This document shows, one piece after another, positions 37,341 through 46,106 of a stretch of 51,302 nt of DNA. The translations under genes and the position numbers were made by a program. This DNA comes from Isohypsibius dastychi. Lineage: Eukaryota; Tardigrada; Eutardigrada; Parachela; Isohypsibiidae. Location: assembly GCA_034696485.1 (NCBI GenBank), contig JAQIWT010000030.1, positions 1 through 51,302 on the forward strand. The letters run 5' to 3'. How positions within the stretch are numbered: position 1 is the first letter of the stretch; each line of letters opens with the position of its first letter. Below the pieces are notes generated by a model. It ran no database searches. It saw nothing but the letters and a program-made list of their open reading frames with translations, and was not told the origin of the DNA.

Positions 37341-38012
37341 CAGGACGGCTCTACGGAGATCAGCGAAGTCTGAGTTTGCATCTAGTCTTACGTAGAATGG
37401 CGACGTGTATGGTCATGTATAACCGTAATACGGTTAAGTTTTCAAGACCCTCTGAGTTTAGGTATCGAAATGTGCAATCTTATCCTGAAACATTAATTAA
37501 GAAAGTTTACGATTTCTTGTTGGAAATTCAGTAGGGGCGATGCAGATCCACCCTTTCAAGCAACCTTGCGGCTGTGTGGCGATATCTACATTTTTTCTGG
37601 TTGTGTTTGAGATTGGATACTATGAAATACAGAAACTTGGCCACGAAGTATAGGTCATTGAACCGGCTGAGCGACCTGTTAAGGGCGCAGCAATGGTTCG
37701 TATCGTTTGTACGGTATGAGTCGAATTTACGTAGTGGCGATATTCACAAAACAGTCTGATACGGTATAAGATTGTAGTGCGAACTTTGGGCCGAGTAGTG
37801 ACGTAGAACAAACAGTAGATGGGTCAGATCCGGTAGTCTCAACTTTCTGTGTTTCAGTACTTGTAGCATTCGACAAACGTTGTGTTCCAGTCCATTAATT
37901 AAGAAGCCATCCCGGGAACACCAGCGTATACGTGCATCGAAACTGGTAGATTTGTGATCCAACAGATCTGAACGCTGTTTGCGTTGTAAAACCTTCCTTC
38001 CGTGCCGCTCAC
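37341..38012. other. Spacer upstream of Cys-rich mini-gene A
   Basis: The part from about 37540 is conserved in unit B (about 40080-40569), including CGACCTGTTAAGGGCGCAGC at 37670-37689. It probably holds the mini-gene promoter. The first part has no visible content. Confidence 0.35.
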
Positions 38013-38306
38013 ATGTCGTCCAGCGCAAACGGAATAGACTTGCCCTCGAAAGAACCACCACAAACTGTTCAACCGGGATGGAAACATGATCTTGAAGTAT
38101 CCACACCATCCCACACCGACTCTGACAGAAATTGTTGTCAGTCCTGCTGTTCACCGGAGAATCCGTGTTTAAAGCCATTTGTAAGACTTTGAGACAGAAC
38201 CACGATCTAGTTACACATCTACTCATTTCAGTTGTGGTGTTGTGATTGCTGCACATTGTGTACATTCTGCTGTATTAGCCTGGTCTGCGGGTGCTGTTGC
38301 TGGTAG
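38013..38306 (+). CDS. Cys-rich CYSTM-like mini-protein A, two exons
   Basis: Exons 38013-38180 and 38232-38306 join in phase 0 (donor GTAAGA, acceptor CATTTCAG) to give 80 residues. The start is MSSSANGID. The first 38 residues are polar, and then cysteines dominate: NCCQSCCS, then WCCDCCTLCTFCC and CGCCCW at the end. Sixteen cysteines fall in the last 40 residues, in a mostly hydrophobic background, resembling the palmitoylated or membrane-inserted tail of CYSTM proteins. The copy in unit B keeps the same exon lengths and splice sites with no frame damage, which supports a real gene. The family assignment is by composition and layout only. Confidence 0.65.
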
Positions 38307-39230
38307 CAGCTGGTGCTGGTAGACACCATCGACCCGCATTGTTTACCTGCTGCCGTACATTTGCTCCACAGTATTCGTCGTTCGGCAGGTATGACCTTCT
38401 ACATTCATGTACTCTGTACACCACGAATGACATGAATGTAGAAGGTCATCCCCAAATTAAATAAACTTCTCGCTCTGATACTTTATTGTCATCCTGCCTG
38501 ACATCTGAACTAATGTAATCTGCATGTATTACAAGTGTATTTTGGAACTTCCAATTGTATAGACAAAAACCCGGTCAAGTTCCACAAAACGAATTCCGCA
38601 TAAGACGATGATGATAGTGACGATGTTGACCTGTTTCTAAGCAGATCTCAACCCACCGAAACGAGCAGCCTCGCTTCAATATCCATGATGTACAGAATAT
38701 GCGAGTAGCATCAGGGAACCGCTAGTATACCGCTTCGGAGGTGCCGGCATCAGAACGTGGGTCAACTCCGTGGATAAGTAATGTGGCACTGCCGCAGTAC
38801 TGTAGTGTACAGTAGCTTTGTGGTAGATCGATTCCACCCATGATCACGTGTGCTCAGTAGGTACCCACGTAGCAGGAAGACTATACGCGGGTGCCAGTCG
38901 CAGCGAACCTGACGAGTGAATGAGTCACGGTAATGCGATTTGCGGTTAACATTTACTGTTATACTGGGCTCCAAATAAACATCTTGCACTTGGCGTTTGT
39001 TTTAATTCCCATTCCGTGTTCCTCTGGAATGAGAGCACATCATGAGTTCATGACTGATTCAGTAGTGTCAAAGAGCGCACTGTAGACTTATGGGTTCTCG
39101 GTGTTTTGCAACACATTGACTGAAAATATCAAACATGTTTTCGATCGACTGCAGTCCGGGCTATGATTTCCAATCCATTTTCCACGGATATAGCTCTTGA
39201 ACAGCACGGATACTGTTGTACTTAATAAAG
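38307..39230. other. Spacer between duplication units
   Basis: Contains the perfect hairpin at 38391-38449 and the tail of unit A up to about 38660. The remainder to 39230 has no recognised feature; AATAAA at about 38974 is a possible poly(A) signal on the plus strand. Confidence 0.35.
38391..38449. repeat. Perfect 20-bp inverted repeat with 19-base loop
   Basis: ATGACCTTCTACATTCATGT at 38391-38410 is followed after 19 bases by its exact reverse complement at 38430-38449. Unit B keeps only a remnant (GGTCATC at about 40994), so the hairpin is specific to unit A. It may be a small mobile element or a structured 3' UTR element of mini-gene A, which ends 85 bases upstream. Confidence 0.8.
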
Positions 39231-40077
39231 ATGGATTCTTTTCACCAAAATGCTGGCATCGAATCCGTCGCTAATTCGTATCGAGAAAAATGTCTTTTGG
39301 GCCACGACTCGGATTTTCTCAAAATGGTGGTGACAGGGACAACAAAAGATGCCGGCAGCCATCCCGATGCACTTCCTATCTGCAGCGAGGAGCTAGAGAA
39401 AGCAAGTAGCCCGGGACCAGTTTTTGGGGAGTAGCGGGGACAAACCCAACAGCTTCAGAAGAAAATGCTCCAACCTGGAGAGGTATGTCTGACCTCCATC
39501 TTAGGAGTAATCAGTGAGCACCAACCGAAATAATGTGCTGGTGGAATAATGACAAGGCTATTTTGCGCAGCTCTTCTTCTTGCCGCCGAAACAAAAAACA
39601 CATAGAAGGTGGTTTGGATGTGCATTCCTAGATAGTTTCTAACATGTAGGGAACTGTCGAACCGTGTGGATTGTGTAGTGAGTACCTGAATGTAGATTTA
39701 CGGGTGTAATGGTCTAGGTTGAAAAACAGCACAAAAAATAGCTGAACAACAAGATGAACAGGAACGACAGAAACGCACTCAATGACGAGAAGCTGTGTGA
39801 GTTCATTCCAGAGGTGTGCTTGCAAAACATTTTGTGCCGAAAATGTCTGCTGCTAAAGATAAATCTCTTCCGACATCGTGGACTCAACCATCAGGATTCA
39901 AGACCAGGCAAGAACTCCAAAGTGGATAATATGAGACAGCTGACAGACAGTGGAGTACAAGGAGTAGCCAGAATCTACTACATGGCTTTGGATCGTGCTG
40001 CCCACACTTTGGCTGAGAATCTCATCAGCGAAAGTGTACAAGTTGTCAGCATCAAGTATCGGACGGTCGCTAGCTAG
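39231..40077 (+). pseudogene. Spartin-like pseudogene, copy B (truncated)
   Basis: Starts MDSFHQNAGIE with an MIT-like segment (DAGSHPDALPICSEELEKAS) and is stopped by TAG at 39432-39434; the matching frame otherwise runs to a donor after 39482. The second piece begins after TCTAG at 39717 (VEKQHKK) and meets a TAG at once. About 970 bases present in copy A are missing, so the sequence jumps directly to the VPKM part of the senescence domain (about 39825). The last piece reads GVQGVARIYYMALDRAAHTLAENLISESVQVVSIKY, with one extra Tyr, and stops at 40077. The stops differ from those in copy A except that both lost the end of exon 1. Confidently a pseudogene. Confidence 0.75.
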
Positions 40078-41290
40078 TACAAGAAAACGCAGATCCGCCC
40101 GTTCAAGCAACCTCCAGACTATGTAACGACATCTACAGTAACTTCTTTCTGGTCCTGTTTAAGGTTGAATATCATAACATGAAGACACGTGGCTACGAAT
40201 TACTGTATATGTCGAAGCGGCTGGGCGACCTGTTAAGGGCGCAGCTATGGTTCGTAGCGAGAAATGCCGTCAGCGAATTTTCATAGTGAGGTTTCGTAGA
40301 TGCGATACTACAAAACAGCCTGATACGGCATACGATTTGTAGTGCGAATTTCGTTCCGAGTGGTGACGTCGCACCAACAGTTCATGAGTCAGATCCGGTA
40401 GTTTCAGCGTTCTGTGTTTCAGTACTTATAACATTAGACACACGTTATGATCCAATCCATTCAGTAAGAAGCCATTCCTGAAGCACCAGCGCATATTATA
40501 AAACTGGCAGATTTGTGATCCAACAGACCTGAACGCCGTGTTCTAAGATCACCCTTCTGTGCCGCTCACATGTCGTCCAGCGCAAACGGCACGGACTTGG
40601 CCACGAAAGGAACACCACAAACGGTTCAACCTGGATGGAATCATGATCCGGGAGTGTCTATACCATCCCACACCGACTCTGGCAGAAATTGTTGTCAATC
40701 ATGTTGTTCACTGGATAATCCGTGCTTTGTCCCATTTGTAAGACTCTGAACAAGCACCGCGATTGAGTTACCCATTTATCCATTTCAGCTGCTGTGTTGT
40801 AATTGCTGCACGTTGTGTATGAGCATGTTCAGCTGGTGACTCCATGTTCAGCTGGTGACTCCATGACCCGCATTGTTTATTTCTGCCGCAGCGTACATTG
40901 CTCTACAGTATCAGACAAGTTTGCTCTTCGCGAAAATACGTGCAGCTCTGAATGCATACTACTGTACATCATCTTGGGGTGCACCCGCTACATCATTGCA
41001 GGAGGTCATCCACACATAGAATACCGTAACAATCTCGCACCGATACGTTATTCTCATATATGGCATATGCATATGTATGGTATCTGAATGGCATCTGAAC
41101 TACTGTAACACGTTATACGCTGTATCTACTTTTCTTTTTTATGGGAACTTGTTTTTAAAGTTGTGTAAAAAAACCTGGTCAGGTTCTGCAAAAAAAGATG
41201 GTGACCTTTCCAAAACACTGCAAAAGCAAGGGGTATGCGGATGGTAACTTTGCTAGCAGATCTGATTTCCACTGACCTTGCACGTGCTGC
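39250..41290 (+). repeat. Tandem duplication unit B
   Basis: About 2.0 kb, in the same order as unit A (spartin-like remnant, then Cys-rich mini-gene) and shorter through internal deletions. The tail similarity includes ACCTGGTCAGGTTCTGCAAA near 41170, matching about 38570 in unit A. Borders are approximate. Confidence 0.65.
40570..40839 (+). CDS. Cys-rich CYSTM-like mini-protein B, two exons
   Basis: Exons 40570-40737 (168 bases, as in copy A) and 40789-40839 join in phase 0 to give 72 residues. It starts MSSSANGTD. The first exon matches copy A at 42 of 56 residues with no insertion or deletion. The second exon has LLCCNCCTLC, then diverges to MSMFSW and stops earlier than copy A, losing the last cysteine cluster. 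Retained frame and splice sites next to a decayed spartin copy suggest selection on this small gene. The shorter tail could also mean early decay. Confidence 0.6.
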
Positions 41291-41835
41291 TGGGAATATG
41301 ACCTATATGTGTTCTTAGATGATTATACTATTACCATGATTTCGGAACTGCCATTTAAAAACATTTTTTTCGATGACCTCAAAAATGATCCAGGTGCGCT
41401 TCGCCCAGCACGCTGACTTACTTGCACTGAGGTGGCATGGTCTTGTCGTAAAGGTGGGTGTTCGCTCCCACAGTCACAAAAACAAAGCAGCGATGTCTGC
41501 TAGAGGTTTCTGTGCCGATCTTTTCATATGCCAATGTGTACCGGCAATAGCAGAACAACTAAACCCAACATTCAATGTCAATACAAGCCAGCGTTCAGTA
41601 TCCCCGCATTAGTCGGCACAGGGTGCAACGCCGTACACCGTACTGCACAAAAATCGATCGAGCGATCGCAAACCGGATCAGCCGCTTTCATGTTGCGATA
41701 CTCTTCTGCTAATCCTACGCACTTAACACAGCTGACTCACGTCTTTCCGTCTGTGACAGCGCTGTTTGTATAACACTTTTCAACAGCACTGTCTCTCCGA
41801 ATTCTTCCTGACTTTCATTCCCACATCTGCTAACC
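40840..41835. other. Spacer upstream of CYSTM gene
   Basis: Ends of unit B to about 41290, then unique sequence. Short plus-strand frames at 41373-41773 look like chance. It should contain the promoter of the CYSTM gene. Confidence 0.35.
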
Positions 41836-42311
41836 ATGTCCTATCCTTATCCAAACCAACAACAACCTTATGGAGGAGGAGGATATCCACCACCACAACA
41901 TGGCTATCCCCAAGGTGGACAACAGATTGCTTATGTAACGCAACCTGGCTATGCGTACGATCCCAACAGTTCCGTTCAGTACGTACAACATCCTGGGATG
42001 CAGCAGGGATTCGCACCAGGATATGGTCAACCACAGGTCGTGTAAGTGTCGACGAAATTTTGAAAAAATTTACACATGGGAGTCACACCGGCCATATTTG
42101 GCTTTAATTTCGGGTTGTCTACTGTAGATATCAACAAGGACCTCCGCAACAGCGCCAGGATGACAGTTTCTGCGGGAAATTGTGTGCAGGAGCATGTTGT
42201 GTGAGTACATCGTAGCTACCAGGATACCAAGCGTTTCTGTGTGACGAGTTAGTGTTATTTCAGGCTGCATTGTGCTGCTGTTGTTTAGAATGCTGCAAAG
42301 AATGCTGCTGA
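41836..42311 (+). CDS. CYSTM-type Cys-rich tail protein, three exons
   Basis: Exons 41836-42041, 42128-42200 and 42264-42311 give 108 residues. The N-terminal two-thirds is rich in Pro, Gln, Tyr and Gly (QPYGGGGYPPPQHGYPQGG), and the C-terminus is DDSFCGKLCAGACCAALCCC and then CLECCKECC. This Pro/Gln/Tyr-rich head with a compact Cys-rich end is the classic CYSTM arrangement known across eukaryotes and linked to membrane association and stress tolerance. As in the two upstream mini-genes, an intron splits the Cys-rich region. Three such genes within 4.3 kb make a small cluster, although this one is clearly different in sequence. Confidence 0.85.
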
Positions 42312-42594
42312 TTGCTGAACGCCAAAAAGATAACATATTTTCTAAATCTGCTGTCCGGTTTCGGAACCTTTTTTTCGCTCGTCATTTCTGTACAGAAAGT
42401 CTTCGGTATCGGACATCGGTACGCAAATTCGCATACCACCAAGTACGTAGTTCATCGTACTGCCGAATCTCCTTTACCCGACTCTCTTGTTCCTTTTTCG
42501 CCTTAACACAGGGAAGATACCGCGCGCTGATTACATTTTTATAATTTGACGGTGATGGTTCTTATAAAGTTTTTTCAGCTAAATAGTTTACATA

Positions 42595-42959
42595 TCAAAC
42601 AGAAAATGACATAAGGGGAATCCAGCCGGTGGAAGAAGACGTGGGCGGTACGGGGACGGCGTTGTCTTTTTTGACGCCGTTGTTCATGTCCGATATGCTC
42701 AAGACGGTGCTCTGGCTCGTGGATGGATTTATCACGGTAAACATATCTGCATTTGCAAAAAAGTTCGAGCTTGAAACCCGAAAAGCTCTCGAAAAGACGT
42801 CTTACCTGCTTCAGCTCGTTGATTTTCATTTCCAACGCCGGCTCCTATTCCGACCCAATTCATCACAGTAGTAATAGATTGTGGATCATCCGCTGCCAAA
42901 TTCGTTCCTTCATTGTTCCACGTCAAGCGTTTCTTCAAGCCGAAAACCACATCATTCAT
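42595..42959 (-). CDS. Small orphan protein, two exons
   Basis: Exons in coding order 42959-42806 and 42746-42595 join in phase 1 (donor GTAAGA, acceptor ATGCAG) for 101 residues starting MNDVVFGLKKRLTW. It contains WVGIGAGVG in the middle and a Ser/Thr/Pro-rich end. The open frame continues upstream of the ATG through a hydrophobic stretch, but only with a TTG, and an acceptor-like TTGCAAG lies just upstream, so a 5' exon is possible. I do not recognise the protein. Splice signals and frame are the only evidence. Confidence 0.4.
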
Positions 42960-43114
42960 GAAATCCCTGATAAAAAGACTGGCTTGCAAGAGATGGCAAA
43001 ATAAATTCACAAATAATAAGGACCACAAATTCTAGCGGTTTTCTGTAATTGTTCAGTAATGCTTACATGGAGCATTGCACTTTGTACCAGTAATCACAGC
43101 TCTGGCTAGCCTGG

Positions 43115-43600
43115 TCAAAGATCTAAAAATCCAACAACGCATCCTTTGTTTTTGTCATCGCAGCTCATTTTATTGAAGACACCTACCGTTCCGTTCGGAC
43201 AAAGAAATGAGAACATGAAATTATCCGGGGTACAACGTCGAATAACCTGACATCTTGTTTCGACGTCTGCGTAGAACCCTGCTTCCGGCGCGTTACTGCA
43301 GCTGAAAGAAGTTTGGGGAGGAGGGTAGCCGAATGTCGGGAACGGAAGATTATTTGGTTGCGGTCGGCGGAATTGCTGAAGCTGAATTTGCCGGCTGGAG
43401 AACTCAGGGTCAGCACGATTCGTGTTCAGATTCGACTGGAGCGGTTGGAAGACGTTATTCCAGCCAAACTGATCAGCAATGACCTGGAAATTAATGAGAA
43501 GTCTGTTGAAAATCAGCAATTATTTTCTGAAGATGAAGATAAAGATAAAGATTACCATTTGTAAAAGCAAGAAGAACACAACAAACACGATGCAGTCCAT
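43115..43600 (-). CDS. Secreted chitin-binding type-2 (CBM14-like) protein
   Basis: Exons in coding order 43600-43556 and 43483-43115 join in phase 0 for 137 residues. The signal peptide MDCIVFVVFFLLLQMVIA spans the splice site. A Gln/Pro-rich linker follows (residues about 20-75), then one chitin-binding type-2 module: FSCSNAPEAGFYADVETRCQ, RCTPDN, FSFLCPNGTV, FNKMSC, DKNKGC. That gives six cysteines in the expected order. A Gly-Val insert precedes FNKMSC compared with the usual GT.FN motif. It is probably a cuticle or peritrophic-type matrix protein. It is divergent from PIG-M. Confidence 0.8.
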
Positions 43601-44146
43601 TACAACTTCGAAAAGTTTTCTGAGGAGGCCTTTACAAAAATATGGTTAGGCAACTAGAAGTATTTTAATTGTGACCTAGTGCTGTCATTTTAACTGTTTG
43701 GTTTGTCACGTAGGAAAGCATCAACTGGTGGATTTTACAACCCAAGTATTATTTTAACCGCTCACTTGGGAGTTGCTCATCTTGTCATTAGGGCAACGCT
43801 GAATAAAGAACAACAATGCCCAAAACCAACTGAAAACACATTGGTCGTAACGAATGACAACATTACAGAGGGAGACCTTCCCATAATCTGAATTCATTTA
43901 AAACGAGAACTTCTGAAATAAGAACCATCGAAAAAGCCGTTTTGATTAGGGGGCTGGGGGTCGGGTGATGGGGAGGGGGGGGGGGGGAGGTTGGATGTGA
44001 GAATCGAAATCGACAACAAAACAAGGCCGTTTTCCAGTTCCTATTTATTTCTTGTTTATTTGTTGACTGTGCTTGCTGAAATTCGCCGGTGAAAGAAGGA
44101 TGTACTTCTGAAATTAATCAAACATTCTGTGCGACTAGGTGCAACC
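43601..44146. promoter_or_regulatory. Shared upstream region of chitin-binding gene (-) and PIG-M (+)
   Basis: 546 bases between divergent starts. It contains a dense G-run region at about 43949-43993, including an unbroken stretch of 13 or more Gs, with G-quadruplex potential on the plus strand. A donor or acceptor for a 5' UTR intron was not clear. Confidence 0.4.
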
Positions 44147-45879
44147 ATGACAGGAGAAGTTTCGGCTTCGTCTCAAATCGACTTCACGAAGTACAACACC
44201 CCGTACAGTTTCCTCCTCGATCATTTCGGAATCGCCTTCATCTTCCGGGTCGTCGTTATAATTTATGGAGAATTTCATGATCAGGTGTTTCATCTGAATT
44301 ACACGGACATCGACTACAAGGTCTTCTCTGATGCTGCGCAGTGGGTTTCTATCGTAAGCAAGCTATTTAAGTCAGGTTTTAGTTTTTTGGTTGTTTGTAG
44401 ACTTTTGATCGCATTCTTCTTCAGGGTAAGTCGCCTTATAATCGGGATGGATATCGCTACACACCGTTATTATCATACCTCATGCTCCCAAACTTGTTCG
44501 TCCATCCAGCCTTCGGAAAAGTCCTCTTTGCCGTTTTGGACGTTCTCGCAGCATTTCTTACATTTCTGATCCTCAAGAAGATGAAAATTGATAACCGAAG
44601 GATGAAGTTATGCATGCTGATTGCTCTTTATAATCCAGGTCAGTTTTGAAGCTAGAGGGATCGTTGGTACAGTTATTGCGTTGTTGAACCGGAAGTTGAT
44701 GTTGTGTGGTTTCGCTTTGCAGTGGCGATCAACGTTTCGACTCGCGGAAATGCGGAATCCGTTATGAGTGTTTTGACGCTGGCGAATCTGTTGTTTCATC
44801 TGGAGCGGAAGTTTCTGCTGTCGGGACTGCTTTTCGGACTTTCTGTTCACTTCAAAATTTATCCAGTTTGTTATGCGCTTCCGATGTATTTCTGGGCTGG
44901 ATTCGCCTCAGATTCAAGGTTCGTTTTTTTGTTCAGATCTTCAAGATATTTTTTGCAGTCACATTCTATTTATTTTACCTTCTGCGGTGGGAAATGACTG
45001 CTCTTTACAAGGAGAAATGTATTTTAAAACGGGTTTTGTTTTTGTGAATCGTTATTCATGATATACGATATTTTTACCTTGCTTTATTTTGCAGAATGAC
45101 TAAAAACCTCGTCGCTCTGTTTTTTCCGACCAAAAACAGGCTCATCTTTGTTCTTGGCGCGCTGGCTTCCTTCACCGTTCTAACCGGTTTATTTTATTCC
45201 ATTTACGGAAACGAATTCTTGAAGGAGACTTATTTTTATCATCTCAGTCGACGAGATATCCAACATAATTTCTCTCCGTATTTTTATATCCTTCGTTTGG
45301 CACACGGAAGCAGCTATGAAAAATGGATCGACGTCCTTCCGTTTGTTTCTCAAGCGGTTTTTTGGATTGGCTTTTCGCTGAAGTTCTACCCGGACTTGCC
45401 CCTGGTATGCTTTCTGAACACCGCCGCATTCGTTATTCTCAACAAAGTGTGCACAGTTCAGGTACATGATTTCGATTTTTGAGAGTTAGTAATTTTATTT
45501 TATTTTCGTAATTTTATCAAAGTTTGAAAAAGAAATCTGACTTTTATTCTGTTGGTATGAATTGATCATGATTATGTTTTCGTTTCAGTATTTTATGTGG
45601 TACTTGACATTCCTCCCGCTGATTATTCCAAAGATTCAGCTCCCTCGTTCCCGGCTGCTCTTCATGATCTCTTCCTGGTTTGCTTCTATGGCATTCTGGT
45701 TAGGATCGGCGTATTTCCTCGAATTCCGGCGCTACGAAATCGCATGGCTAGTTTGGATCGCCAGCCTCCTTTTCGCGACAACTAATCTGGCCATTTTGTT
45801 CAATATAATTGCTTGCTATAGTTTCAAACCGGGCTTTCAAATCACGGACGAAAAACAGCGCGATCCTAAATCTAATTAA
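44147..45879 (+). CDS. PIGM: GPI mannosyltransferase 1 catalytic subunit
   Basis: ER membrane enzyme that adds the first mannose to the GPI anchor precursor from dolichol-phosphate mannose. Exons: 44147-44353, 44425-44638, 44723-44918, 45095-45461, 45589-45879; total 1275 bases, 424 residues, the usual family size. The first lumenal loop has the catalytic HLNYTDIDY motif. It is followed by SPYNRDGYRYTPLLSYL, NVSTRGNAES, HFKIYP, the RRDIQHNFSPYFY loop and VCTVQYFMWYLTFLP, all hallmarks of PIG-M. Several membrane helices are evident. The start MTGEVSASSQ is the first ATG in the exon. The acceptor at 44424 with exon start GGTAAG was chosen because it alone gives the conserved SPYNR. Confidence 0.95.
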
Positions 45880-46106
45880 AATGTTTTCTCATGCATGTAT
45901 TTTTCTTCACGGTGTTCTTCACTGATTTGAAATAAAAACCCAAACAACACATTGATGTACCAGACACACAATATGCACTGACTGGTCAAGAAATACAAAA
46001 CGATGATTGGAGAAAACAGATAACAGGAACTTGAGATAAAAAAAGGGGCAAAATACGAGTAATGACCCCGAAAAAAACACAAAAAGCCTTGCATTCAAGA
46101 TGAATG
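45880..46106. other. Convergent spacer between PIG-M and transporter
   Basis: 227 bases between stop codons. AATAAA at about 45931 on the plus strand can serve PIG-M. The 3' UTRs probably abut or overlap. Confidence 0.5.

Larger units (their letters stand above)
35430..38660 (+). repeat. Tandem duplication unit A
   Basis: About 3.2 kb carrying spartin-like copy A and Cys-rich mini-gene A. By eye it matches unit B in blocks at about 35430-35960 and 36930-37140, and then from about 37540 through 38590. Unit B lacks the parts at about 35960-36930 and 37160-37540. The matching blocks look about 75-85 percent alike. The exact borders need an alignment. Confidence 0.7.

Noticed and set aside
37744-38265. 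173-codon minus-strand frame in duplication unit A
   Set aside because: It is antisense to mini-gene A, has no recognisable domain, and covers sequence better explained by the plus-strand gene with conserved splice sites.
42960-43028. Signal-peptide-like N-terminus for the small orphan gene
   Set aside because: The frame is hydrophobic, but its first codon is TTG and no in-frame ATG precedes it.
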